Of a stretch of 64,000 nucleotides of DNA, positions 56,018 to 63,868 are shown piece after piece. The notes beneath the pieces were generated by a model. That model had not been told where the DNA came from and made no database searches. It saw nothing but the letters and a program-made list of their open reading frames with translations. A program made the position numbers and the translations under genes. How positions within the stretch are numbered: position 1 is the stretch's first letter; every line of letters starts with the position of its first letter. Origin of the DNA: Streptosporangium nondiastaticum (GTDB lineage: Bacteria; Actinomycetota; Actinomycetes; Streptomycetales; Streptomycetaceae); the NCBI RefSeq assembly GCF_003011965.1, contig NZ_PXWG01000010.1:1-64000 (forward strand). The letters are read 5' to 3'.

Positions 56018-56695
56018 CTACCGGCCCATCCACGCGTACCGGTGCTCCGGACGGCCCGTCTCCCCGTACTTGAGGGTCAGGCTCAGCCGTCCGGACTCCT
56101 CCAGCCGCTTCAGGTAGCGCTGCGCCGTGGAGCGGCTCAGCCCCGACCGGGCGGCGACCTCGTGCGCGGACAGCGGGGACGCGGCGTCCGAGAGCACCCG
56201 GCGTATCAGCTCGGCCGTGGGCGCCGAGTGGCCCTTCGGCAGCGGCGTGCTGGTGGCGGCCGTGCGCAGCGTGCCGAAGATCCGGTCGACCTGGTCCTGC
56301 CCCGCCTCCTGCGCGTCGTCGAGGGTGCGGCGCAGCTGCGCGTACGCCTCCAGCTTCACCCGCAGCCCGGGGAAGGTGAACGGCTTGACGAGGTACTGCA
56401 GGGCCCCGTAGCGCATGGCTGCCTGGACGGTCGCGACGTCGCGCGACGCCGTCACCATGATCACGTCGGTGAGGTCGCCGAGCTGCCGCAGGCGGCGGAC
56501 GAGCCACAGGCCGGTCTCGTCCGGGAGGAAGTGGTCCAGCAGCACCAGGTCGATGCCGCCCTTCTCCAGCACGGCCATGGCCTGAGCCGCGTTGTGGGCC
56601 TTGGCGCCGACGCGGAAGCCGGGGACCCGCGCCACGTACGCGGCGTTGATCTCGGCGACGCGGAAGTCGTCGTCCACGACCAGGACATCGATCAT
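56018..56695 (-). CDS. CitB/DcuR-type response regulator
   Basis: A 225-residue regulator. The receiver domain has DVLVVDDDFRVAEIN, phospho-acceptor Asp54 in LVLLDHFLPD and the signature Lys in YLVKPF. The C-terminal DNA-binding domain (SPLSAHEVAARSGLSRSTAQRYLKRLEESGRL) is the helix-turn-helix typical of regulators of citrate/malate metabolism. ATG 56695 overlaps the kinase stop by 4 nt. It should control the divergent ABC importer or related carboxylate uptake genes. Confidence 0.92.
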   Translation of the reverse strand: MIDVLVVDDDFRVAEINAAYVARVPGFRVGAKAHNAAQAMAVLEKGGIDLVLLDHFLPDETGLWLVRRLRQLGDLTDVIMVTASRDVATVQAAMRYGALQYLVKPFTFPGLRVKLEAYAQLRRTLDDAQEAGQDQVDRIFGTLRTAATSTPLPKGHSAPTAELIRRVLSDAASPLSAHEVAARSGLSRSTAQRYLKRLEESGRLSLTLKYGETGRPEHRYAWMGR

Positions 56696-58320
56696 CGTTC
56701 ACCCCTTCGAGTGAGCTGCTTGGGCTGCCGCGAGCGCAGTGCTTCGGGCAGCTCCACGGTGAACACCGCGCCGCCGCCCTCCCGTTCACCCACCCGCACG
56801 GAGCCCCCGTAGCGCTCGGCCAGCCGCCGTACGAGGGAGAGGCCGAGCCCGCGGCGGCGGTGCGGGGCGGCCTCCTTGGTGGACCAGCCGTCGGTGAAGA
56901 CCAGTTCACGGACCGCGGCCGGCACGCCGGGCCCGTTGTCCGCCACGCGGACGACGAGCGTCTCCCCGACGGCCCGCAGCTCCACCTCCACGAACGGGGG
57001 ACCGGCCGCCTGGTGGGAACCCGCCGCGTCCAGGGCGTTGTCCATGAGGTTGCCGAGCACGGTGACCAGGTCGCGCGGGTCCACGACCCGGTCGGGCAGC
57101 CGGGTCGCCGGGCTCACCCGCAGGGCCACGCCGCGCTCCGCCGCGACCGCGCTCTTGCCGACCAGCAGGGCGCCCACCAGCGGGTCGCGGACCCGCTCGG
57201 TGACCTCCTCGGCCGTCGCCCGGTGCGCGCCGGTGACCTCGGCGACGAAGTCGGCGGCCTCCTCGTGCAGGCCGAGCTCCAGGAGCCCGGCGATGGTGTG
57301 CAGGCGGTTGGCGTGCTCGTGGTCCTGGGCGCGCAGGGCGTCCGTCAGGCCGCGGGTGCCGTCGAGTTCGCGGCGGAGCTGCTCCAGCTCGGTGCGGTCG
57401 CGCAGCGTCGCCACGGTGCCGCCGCCGGCCGTGTCCCTGCGGTTGACGACCAGCACCCGCCCGTCGCGGACGGTCAGCAGGTCGGTGCCCGTCACCCGGC
57501 CGGCCAGCACGTCCGTGGTGCGGCCGGGCGGCAGCACGCCGTCCAGGGGGTGGCCGATGGCGTCCCGGCCGATGCCCAGCAGCCGCGCGGCCGCGTCGTT
57601 GACGAGACGGACGCGGCCGTCCTTGTCGAGGGCGACCACGCCCTCGCGAATGCCGTGCAGCATGGCCTCGCGCTCGTCCAGGAGGGCGGAGATCTCGGTG
57701 AGTTCGATGCCGTGGGTGCGCTTGCGCAGCCGGCGGGAGGCGGCGATCGCGGCGATCGCGCCCACGCCGAGGGCCGCGCCGGCGTACGTGAGGATGCCCG
57801 GCACGGCCCGCAGCAACAGGGCGTGCACGTCGTCGTAGGCGATGCCGACGGAGACGGCGCCGACGACGGCCCCCTCGCCGTCGCGCAGGGGCACCTTGCC
57901 GCGCGCGGAGCGGCCGAGCGTGCCGCTCCCGATGCCCGTCCACTCCCGGCCGCCGAGGACGCTGCCGGGGTCGGTGCTGACGCGCTCCCCGATCCGCTCG
58001 GGGACGGTGTGGGAGTAGCGGATGCCGCGGGTGTCGACGACCACGACGTAACTCGCGCCGGTGGCCAGCCGGATGCGCTCGGCGTCGGCCTGCACCGGCC
58101 CGCCGGGGGAGGGCGGACCGGCCAGCAGGCTCTGCGCGATGCCGGGCTGGGCCGCGGTGGCCCGGGCGATGGTCAGGGCCCGGTGCTCGGCCTGGTCGTC
58201 GAGCTGGGCGGCCAGGGGCGCGAGGAACAGGCCGGCGGCGAGCCCGGTGACCCCGGTGATGATCAGCAGCTGGACGAGCAGCACCTGGGCGAAGACGCGG
58301 CGCGGCCAGCGGGGGCGCAT
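56692..58320 (-). CDS. CitA/DcuS-type sensor histidine kinase
   Basis: A 542-residue kinase with TM1 at 9-34 and TM2 at about 173-194, enclosing an extracellular PAS-like sensor. The sensor keeps YVVVVDTRGIRYSHTVPERIG, the pattern seen in citrate and C4-dicarboxylate sensors, with Arg101 and His104 as plausible ligand contacts. A cytoplasmic PAS, the SpoOB-like H box with His334 in LRAQDHEHANRLHTI, and an HATPase (GNLMDNALDAAG, GPGVPAAVRELVF, GLGLSLVRRLAERYGG) follow. It is translationally coupled to the regulator. The ligand is probably a carboxylate. Confidence 0.92.
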   Translation of the reverse strand: MRPRWPRRVFAQVLLVQLLIITGVTGLAAGLFLAPLAAQLDDQAEHRALTIARATAAQPGIAQSLLAGPPSPGGPVQADAERIRLATGASYVVVVDTRGIRYSHTVPERIGERVSTDPGSVLGGREWTGIGSGTLGRSARGKVPLRDGEGAVVGAVSVGIAYDDVHALLLRAVPGILTYAGAALGVGAIAAIAASRRLRKRTHGIELTEISALLDEREAMLHGIREGVVALDKDGRVRLVNDAAARLLGIGRDAIGHPLDGVLPPGRTTDVLAGRVTGTDLLTVRDGRVLVVNRRDTAGGGTVATLRDRTELEQLRRELDGTRGLTDALRAQDHEHANRLHTIAGLLELGLHEEAADFVAEVTGAHRATAEEVTERVRDPLVGALLVGKSAVAAERGVALRVSPATRLPDRVVDPRDLVTVLGNLMDNALDAAGSHQAAGPPFVEVELRAVGETLVVRVADNGPGVPAAVRELVFTDGWSTKEAAPHRRRGLGLSLVRRLAERYGGSVRVGEREGGGAVFTVELPEALRSRQPKQLTRRGER

Positions 58321-58550
58321 GCGGGTCCCCCTCCTGCCGGTCGTCGTGGTCCTCGTCGCGCTCCGGCGTCATCTTCCGTGGCGCCTTCGTCGCTCATTGT
58401 TGTTCTACCGCGCGCAAAACGAGCAGAACAGGGTTCGTGCACTCAAGCCGCACAGCGCTCACAAGGCTGTCTGTGCGCCACACGCCACATCTAGCCTCCA
58501 GCACCGGCCACCCCCTTGGCCGGAAACCTGCACAGGAGGAGGCGGCAAGC

Positions 58551-59402
58551 ATGATCAGTGGCACCCCGCCGGGCCACGCTCCGGCGATCGAGCTGCGCGG
58601 CGCGAGCAAGGTGTTCCGTACGCCGTCGGGCGCCTCGCACACCGCCGTACGGGATCTCGACCTGACCGTGGGGCAGGGCGAGTTCGTGGCGGTCGTCGGC
58701 CCGACCGGCTGCGGGAAGTCCACCACGCTCACCCTGGTCAGCGGCCTGGAGGAACCGACCGAGGGCGACGTGCTGGTCGGCGGCGAGCAGGTGACCGGAA
58801 TCCGGCCGGAAGTCGGCTTCGTCTTCCAGCAGGACGCCGTCTTCCCCTGGCGGACGGTGCTGTCCAACGTGACCGCCGGGCCGCGCTTCCGCGGCGTGCC
58901 CAGGGCCGAGGCGCGGGAGCGGGCGCGCGACTGGCTCGGCCGGGTGGGGCTCGCGGCCTTCGCCGACCGCTACCCGCACCAGCTCTCCGGCGGCCAGCGC
59001 AAGCGCGTCGCGCTCGCCCAGACCTTCGTGTGCGACCCGGCGATCCTCCTGATGGACGAGCCCTTCTCGGCGCTCGACGTACAGACGCGGGCCCTGATGT
59101 CGGACGAGCTGCTGGAGCTGTGGGGCGGCTCCCACGGCTCCCGGCCCGGCGGACGGGCCGCTTCCGTCATCTTCGTCACCCACGACCTGGAGGAGGCGAT
59201 CGCCCTCGCCGACAAGGTCGTCGTCATGACCGCCGGGCCGGCGACCGTCAAACAGGTCTTCCCCGTGCGGCTGCCGCGCCCGCGCAAGGTCGAATCCATC
59301 CGCCTGGAGCCCGAGTTCGTGGAGATCTACCGCGAGATCTGGTCCTCCCTGGGCGAAGAGGTCCGCATCACCCGTGAGAGGGGTGCCTCCCGTGTCGCTT
59401 GA
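58551..59402 (+). CDS. ABC importer ATPase (NMT1/SsuB type)
   Basis: A 283-residue ATPase with Walker A GPTGCGKST, the Q-loop FVFQQDAVFPWRTV, signature LSGGQRKRVALAQ and Walker B ILLMDEPFSALD. The VFPWRTVLSNV region is typical of nitrate, sulfonate and thiamine-precursor importers. ATG 58551 follows AGGAGGAGG. The permease gene starts inside its 3' end. The operon is divergent from the CitA/CitB-type system and is its likely target. Confidence 0.93.
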   Translation: MISGTPPGHAPAIELRGASKVFRTPSGASHTAVRDLDLTVGQGEFVAVVGPTGCGKSTTLTLVSGLEEPTEGDVLVGGEQVTGIRPEVGFVFQQDAVFPWRTVLSNVTAGPRFRGVPRAEARERARDWLGRVGLAAFADRYPHQLSGGQRKRVALAQTFVCDPAILLMDEPFSALDVQTRALMSDELLELWGGSHGSRPGGRAASVIFVTHDLEEAIALADKVVVMTAGPATVKQVFPVRLPRPRKVESIRLEPEFVEIYREIWSSLGEEVRITRERGASRVA

Positions 59403-60261
59403 GTCCGTCGAATCCGTCGGCGCCCCCGCCGCCCTGGCCCTCGGCCGGACCTCGGCCCGCGCGAAGGCCGCGCGTCAGCGCAGGCTCACCGTGTACGCGG
59501 CGCGCGTGCTGGTCCTCGCCGTCGTGCTGGCCGCGTGGGAGCTGTCGGCCCGCAACGGCGTCATCGATCCGTTCAACTTCTCGATGCCGTCGAAGATCTG
59601 GGACCAGATCGTCCAGTGGACGCTCCACGGCACCGCGCAGGGCTCGCTCGGCGAGCAGATCTGGTACACGCTCTACGAGGCCCTGCTCGGCTGGGCGTTG
59701 GGTGTGACCGGCGGCGTGGTGCTCGGGACCGCGCTCGGCCGGGTGCGCTTCCTGGCCGACGTCTTCGGCCCGTACATCAAGGTCCTCAACGCGCTGCCGA
59801 GGATCGTCCTCGCGCCGATCTTCCTGATCTGGTTCGGGCTGGGTCCCGCCTCCAAGGTCGCTTCGGCGGTCGTCCTGGTCTTCTTCCCCGTGTTCTTCAA
59901 CGCCTTCCAGGGCGCCCGCGAGGTGGACCGCAACCTGGTGGCCAACGCCCGCATCCTGGGCGCGAGCAACCGCCGGGTGACGCTGCAGGTCGTCATCCCC
60001 TCGGCGACGTCCTGGATCTTCACCAGCCTGCACGTGAGCTTCGGCTTCGCGCTCATCGGCGCGATCGTCGGCGAGTACATCGGCGCGACGAAGGGGATCG
60101 GCCTGCTGGTCTCCGCCTCGCAGGGCACGTTCAACACGGCCGGCGTGTACGCGGCCATGGTCATCCTCGCCGTCGTCGCGCTGCTCGCGGAGGGGCTGCT
60201 GACCTTCGCCGAGAAGCGGCTCTTCCGCTGGAAGCCGGGCGGTTCCGGGCCGGGGGAGTGA
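59392..60261 (+). CDS. ABC importer permease (NMT1/SsuC type)
   Basis: A 289-residue inner-membrane permease with six segments and the cytoplasmic loop NARILGASNRRVTLQVVIPSA that contacts the ATPase. GTG 59392 is preferred because GAGAGGGG lies 8 nt upstream; it overlaps the ATPase stop by 11 nt. The topology and the motif FGFALIGAIVGEYIGATKGIGLLV are characteristic of nitrate/sulfonate/bicarbonate-type permeases. It pairs with the ATPase and the binding protein. Confidence 0.92.
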   Translation: MSLESVESVGAPAALALGRTSARAKAARQRRLTVYAARVLVLAVVLAAWELSARNGVIDPFNFSMPSKIWDQIVQWTLHGTAQGSLGEQIWYTLYEALLGWALGVTGGVVLGTALGRVRFLADVFGPYIKVLNALPRIVLAPIFLIWFGLGPASKVASAVVLVFFPVFFNAFQGAREVDRNLVANARILGASNRRVTLQVVIPSATSWIFTSLHVSFGFALIGAIVGEYIGATKGIGLLVSASQGTFNTAGVYAAMVILAVVALLAEGLLTFAEKRLFRWKPGGSGPGE

Positions 60262-60380
60262 CGGCACGCCGCCGCTCCGTCCCGCCCCGCTCGCACCCCC
60301 ACCGCATCCTCACACCACCCCCCAGCACGTCCTGCACGTCCTGTTCGTCCCCCGCGAACCACCGACCGTAAGGAAGAGCG

Positions 60381-61439
60381 ATGCGTACGTTCAGCAAGAC
60401 CGCCGGAGCCCGCGCGGGCGCCGTCGCGGCCGTGATGTGCCTGACCCTGGCCGGGTGTGCCGACGAGTCGTCGACGAACAAGCCGAACCCGGCGCTGGAA
60501 GCGGCGAAGGGCGACATCGTCAAGATCATGGTCGGCGGCCTGGACAAGGTCATCTACCTGCCGGCGGTGCTCACCCAGCGGCTCGGCTACTTCCAGGAGG
60601 AGGGCGTCACCGTCGACCTGCTCACCGAGCCCGCGGGCGTCCAGGCCACCACCGCCCTCGTCTCCGGCGAGGTCCAGGGCGTCGTCGGCTTCTACGACCA
60701 CACGCTCGACCTGCAGGTGAAGGGCAAGCAGGTGGAGTCCGTGGTCCAGCTCGCACAGACGCCGGGGGAGGTCGAGGTCGTCTCGAAGAAGGCCGCGGGC
60801 GAGCTGGCCTCGCCCAAGGACTTCAAGGGGAAGAAGCTCGGCGTCACCGGGCTCGGCTCCTCCACCGACTTCCTGACGAAGTACCTGGCGGTGAAGAACG
60901 GGGTGAAGGTCAGCGACTTCACGCCGGTGGCCGTCGGTGCGGGGCAGACCTTCATCTCCGCGCTCCAGCAGGGTTCCATCGACGGGGGGATGACCACCGA
61001 CCCGACGGTCGCGCAGGTCCTCGCCAAGGACGCCGGCAAGGTGCTCGTCGACATGCGCACCCCCGAGGGGTCGCGGGCGGCGCTCGGCGGCCTCTACCCG
61101 GCGTCCAGCCTGTACATGAACACCGGTTGGGTCAACGACCACAAGGAGGTGGTGCAGAAGCTCGCCAACGCGTTCGTGAAGACCCTCGCGTGGATGTCCG
61201 AGCACACCCCGGAGGAGATCGCGGCCAAGATGCCCGACGACTACGCCAAGGGCGGCAAGGACCTCTACGTCCAGGCGATCAAGAACACCCTGCCGATGTT
61301 CACCAAGGACGGCGTGATGCCCGAGGACGGGCCCCGGACGGTCCACGAAGTGCTCAAGTCCTTCAACCCCGACCTCAAGGGCGCCACGGTGGACCTGCAG
61401 AAGACCTACACCACGGAGTTCGTCAAGAAGGCGGGCTGA
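60381..61439 (+). CDS. ABC importer substrate-binding lipoprotein (NMT1/SsuA type)
   Basis: A 352-residue lipoprotein with signal and lipobox CLTLAGC (Cys near 26). The mature domain is NMT1/THI5-like (KVIYLPAVLTQRLGYFQEEGVTVDL, TTALVSGEVQGVVGFYDH, LGVTGLGSSTDFLTKYLA, FISALQQGSIDGGMTTDP). Family ligands include nitrate, alkanesulfonates, riboflavin precursors and pyrimidines; the ligand here is unknown. TAAGGAAGAG precedes ATG 60381. The 3' end overlaps the convergent Apd1-like gene by 17 bp. It is the last gene of the importer operon. Confidence 0.92.
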   Translation: MRTFSKTAGARAGAVAAVMCLTLAGCADESSTNKPNPALEAAKGDIVKIMVGGLDKVIYLPAVLTQRLGYFQEEGVTVDLLTEPAGVQATTALVSGEVQGVVGFYDHTLDLQVKGKQVESVVQLAQTPGEVEVVSKKAAGELASPKDFKGKKLGVTGLGSSTDFLTKYLAVKNGVKVSDFTPVAVGAGQTFISALQQGSIDGGMTTDPTVAQVLAKDAGKVLVDMRTPEGSRAALGGLYPASSLYMNTGWVNDHKEVVQKLANAFVKTLAWMSEHTPEEIAAKMPDDYAKGGKDLYVQAIKNTLPMFTKDGVMPEDGPRTVHEVLKSFNPDLKGATVDLQKTYTTEFVKKAG

Positions 61440-62394
61440 AGGCATCCGGACGGGAGGGGCGCGGACCGATCAGTGCCTCCGCGGGGACGTCCGTACGGAG
61501 GGGAGTGACGGATATGACGTCCATCCGTGCGGGCGTGGCCGGAGCGCGTCCGCAGCTCTCCGGCCGGGCGGGCTCCGCGGCGCCCTGTTCGACGGCCACC
61601 TGCCAGGTCCGGCCGTCGGTGTGGGCGACGGCGACCGTCCAGTGCGGCGCCGCGCCCTCGGTGCGCGTCACGTCGAGGGCGTCCGCGTCCTCCTCGCCGG
61701 TCAGTTCGCGCACCGCCAGCTCGGCCGCCTGGGCCGGGCGCTCCCAGGCCGAGCGGCCGCGGCAGTCGCCGGTGACGATCCGGCGGTCGCGCACCGCCTC
61801 CAGGACGTCCTTGACGCCGTGGGCGGTGACCCGGCCGTACGCGTAGCCGTACGGGAGGACGAAGAGGGTCGGGGAGAAGCGGTGGCCGCCGATGTGGGTG
61901 ACCTCCCACGCCTCCGCCCCGGACGCGGCCAGCTCGGCGGCGAGGGGGCGGCCCAGCAGGGCGCAGCAGCGGTCGCGCTTGCCGTTGGTGCACACGAACA
62001 CCAGCGGGTCGCCGTCGTAGGCCTCCCACAGGCCGCCGTGCTCGCCCGCGCCGAGCGCGGCGAAGTCCAGCCCGGTCAGCTCCGCGGGATCGGCGATCGC
62101 AGCGGTGCGGATCCAGGAGCGGCCCGGGGCCGTGTGAGCGGCGAACACCCGGTGGGTGCCGGGCTGGTGGCAGTCGGCGTGCCGGCCGGGGCGGCGGATC
62201 AGCGCGATGCGGACGCCCGTGCCCTCCGCGGCCGCGTCCAGCGCCCGGCCGACATCGGGGTCGAGGTGGCTCGCGGTCAGTGCGTCCGCGCCCCAGGGCC
62301 CGGGCTGCTCGACGAGCAGCCACGTCCGCGCGGTGGCGGCGGTGCCGGCCAAGGGCTCGGCCAGCTGGCGGGAGGCGGTCGCGCACGTACTCAC
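61423..62394 (-). CDS. Sucrase/ferredoxin-like (Apd1-type) Fe-S protein
   Basis: A 323-residue protein of the Suc_Fer/Apd1 family. The thioredoxin-like core has Cys135, Cys143 and Cys144 in VCTNGKRDRCC and His167 and His171 in THIGGHRF, the Cys/HxxxH pattern that binds a 2Fe-2S cluster in yeast Apd1. GTG 62394 directly follows a -10-like box inside an iron box, so the mRNA is probably leaderless and iron-repressed. A role in iron or redox metabolism, perhaps ferric-siderophore reduction, is inferred and untested. It ends inside the binding-protein gene. Confidence 0.85.
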   Translation of the reverse strand: MSTCATASRQLAEPLAGTAATARTWLLVEQPGPWGADALTASHLDPDVGRALDAAAEGTGVRIALIRRPGRHADCHQPGTHRVFAAHTAPGRSWIRTAAIADPAELTGLDFAALGAGEHGGLWEAYDGDPLVFVCTNGKRDRCCALLGRPLAAELAASGAEAWEVTHIGGHRFSPTLFVLPYGYAYGRVTAHGVKDVLEAVRDRRIVTGDCRGRSAWERPAQAAELAVRELTGEEDADALDVTRTEGAAPHWTVAVAHTDGRTWQVAVEQGAAEPARPESCGRAPATPARMDVISVTPLRTDVPAEALIGPRPSRPDAFSPPS

Positions 62395-62413
62395 AAAGGT
62401 AAGCCTAACCTGA
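62395..62413 (-). promoter_or_regulatory. Iron box (DmdR1/IdeR site)
   Basis: The minus strand reads TCAGGTTAGGCTTACCTTT, 15 of 19 matches to the iron box TTAGGTTAGGCTCACCTAA. It contains TAGGCT, a -10-like hexamer (62402-62407) 7 nt before the GTG, so a bound regulator would cover the promoter. Confidence 0.75.
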
Positions 62414-62492
62414 GCTGCCGGTGTTCGTGCGGCGGGACGGCCGGCACGGCCGAAGTCCGCGGGGTGGCCTGAAAGTGTCCCTCGGGAAGGCG

Positions 62493-63755
62493 TCAGGGCA
62501 GGGGCTGGGGCGGCGTGGGGCCGGAGTACTCGCCCGAGGGCCGCATCCGCATGGGGCGCTCCCCGTACTCCTCCAGGGCGTGCGCGATCCAGCCGGCCGT
62601 ACGGGCCACCGCGAAGACGGTCTCCCCGGCCTCGGGCGGCATCTGCGCGGAGACGGACAGCACGGCCAGGGCCAGGTCCACGTTGGCGTGCAGGGGCACG
62701 TGCCGGGCCGCCGTCGCCTCGACCTCCCGGGCCGCGGCGAGGGCTCCGGCTGCGGCCGGCACGGCCTCCAGCCGGGCGAAGAGGGCCGTGGCGCGGGGGT
62801 CGGGCCCCTTGTAGAGGCGGTGGCCGAGGCCGGGCACGCGGCGCCCGCCGCGCAGGTGGTCGGCCACGACCGCGCCCGCGCTGCCCCGCTCCAGCACCTC
62901 GGTGAGCATCCGGTGCGCCAGCCCGCTCGCGGCGCCGTGCAGCGGGCTCTCCACGACGCCGAGGCCGGCCGTGACGACCGCGTAGGGGTGGGAGCGGGCC
63001 GAGGCGGCGACCCGCACCGCGAGCGTGGACGCGGCCAGGTCGTGGTCGATGAGCAGCACGAGGGCCGCCTCCAGGGCGCGCAGTGACGCCTCGTCGGGCG
63101 CCTGTGCGGTCAGCCGCGACCACAGCCGGCGGGGGAGCGGCCCGCCGCCGTCCTCCCGGGGCAGCGGCCCGGCGGCCGGGAGGGCGTCGACCAGCGTGGG
63201 GATCAGGCCGCGCGCGGTGCCGAGCACGGCCTGCGGCGAGAGGTCGAAGCGCAGCGGGTCGGCGGCGGCCGCCGCGATCGCGGCCACCCGCAGCCGGTCG
63301 GCGGGCCCGCCGTGCGAGGGCAGGGAGCCCACGGCGCGGAGCGCTGCGATCAGCGCGTCGTGCGGGGCGGTGAACCGCGTGCCGCGCCGCAGCCGGCCCG
63401 TCCACAGCCAGTCCGCGACCTCCTCGTAGGTGTACCGCTCCGCCAGGGCGGTGGCGTCCACTCCCCGGTAGTAGTACCGGTCCTTGTCGATGAGGGTGAT
63501 GCCCGTACGGATCGCCGTCTCGCCGCCGAACGCCGTCTCGCGCCTGCCGCGCCGCAGGAGGGCGTCGACCTCGCGCGCGTCGAAGGTGCTGCCGCGCCCG
63601 CCGGGGCCGCGGCGGCTGCTGAGCTGGCCGCGGCTGACGTACGCGTAGACCGTCTCCGGCTTCACGCCCAGCCGCTCGGCGACCTCGCGCGTGGTCATCC
63701 GCCGGTCTTCCGCCCCGGCGCGCGCCTCGCCGCCGTCCGTTCTGTGGTCCGCCAT
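62493..63755 (-). CDS. Citrate synthase with N-terminal excisionase-like HTH domain
   Basis: A 420-residue protein from ATG 63755. Residues 20-70 (MTTREVAERLGVKPETVYAYVSRGQL, then FDAREVDALLRRG) form a MerR/excisionase-type DNA-binding HTH. The rest is citrate synthase, with active-site His in SPLHGAASGLAHR and VPGLGHRLYKGPDPRA and the conserved Asp in NVDLALAVLS, so the enzyme looks active. A second citrate synthase gene is divergent. The cluster of TTGA-containing inverted repeats between them may be bound by this HTH. Condensation of acetyl-CoA with oxaloacetate or propionyl-CoA is possible; the exact substrate is unknown. Confidence 0.88.
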   Translation of the reverse strand: MADHRTDGGEARAGAEDRRMTTREVAERLGVKPETVYAYVSRGQLSSRRGPGGRGSTFDAREVDALLRRGRRETAFGGETAIRTGITLIDKDRYYYRGVDATALAERYTYEEVADWLWTGRLRRGTRFTAPHDALIAALRAVGSLPSHGGPADRLRVAAIAAAAADPLRFDLSPQAVLGTARGLIPTLVDALPAAGPLPREDGGGPLPRRLWSRLTAQAPDEASLRALEAALVLLIDHDLAASTLAVRVAASARSHPYAVVTAGLGVVESPLHGAASGLAHRMLTEVLERGSAGAVVADHLRGGRRVPGLGHRLYKGPDPRATALFARLEAVPAAAGALAAAREVEATAARHVPLHANVDLALAVLSVSAQMPPEAGETVFAVARTAGWIAHALEEYGERPMRMRPSGEYSGPTPPQPLP

Positions 63756-63762
63756 GGGGCAC

Positions 63763-63768
63763 ACGCTA
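63763..63768 (-). promoter_or_regulatory. Candidate -10 box (TAGCGT) for the HTH-citrate synthase gene
   Basis: On the minus strand TAGCGT ends 7 nt before the ATG at 63755; the -35 position lies inside the palindrome at 63780-63799. Confidence 0.4.
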
Positions 63769-63779
63769 TCCACCCTTCT

Positions 63780-63799
63780 ATATTGATTCGAATCAATAT
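63780..63799. promoter_or_regulatory. AT-rich 20-bp perfect palindrome, candidate operator
   Basis: ATATTGATTCGAATCAATAT is a perfect 20-bp palindrome between the divergent citrate synthase genes, strikingly AT-rich for this genome. Confidence 0.7.
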
Positions 63800-63817
63800 T
63801 GACAAGTATTGAGTCAA
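63799..63817. promoter_or_regulatory. Inverted repeat TTGAC-N9-GTCAA
   Basis: A second dyad that shares half-sites with the palindrome directly upstream. Confidence 0.5.
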
Positions 63818-63831
63818 GCATGGACAGTCGC

Positions 63832-63844
63832 ATCAAGATTTGAT
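63832..63844. promoter_or_regulatory. Inverted repeat ATCAA-N3-TTGAT
   Basis: A third dyad with the same TTGAT half-site, 25 bp before the second citrate synthase start. Confidence 0.5.
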
Positions 63845-63868
63845 CGATCACCTGCTGAGGAGGCAGCC

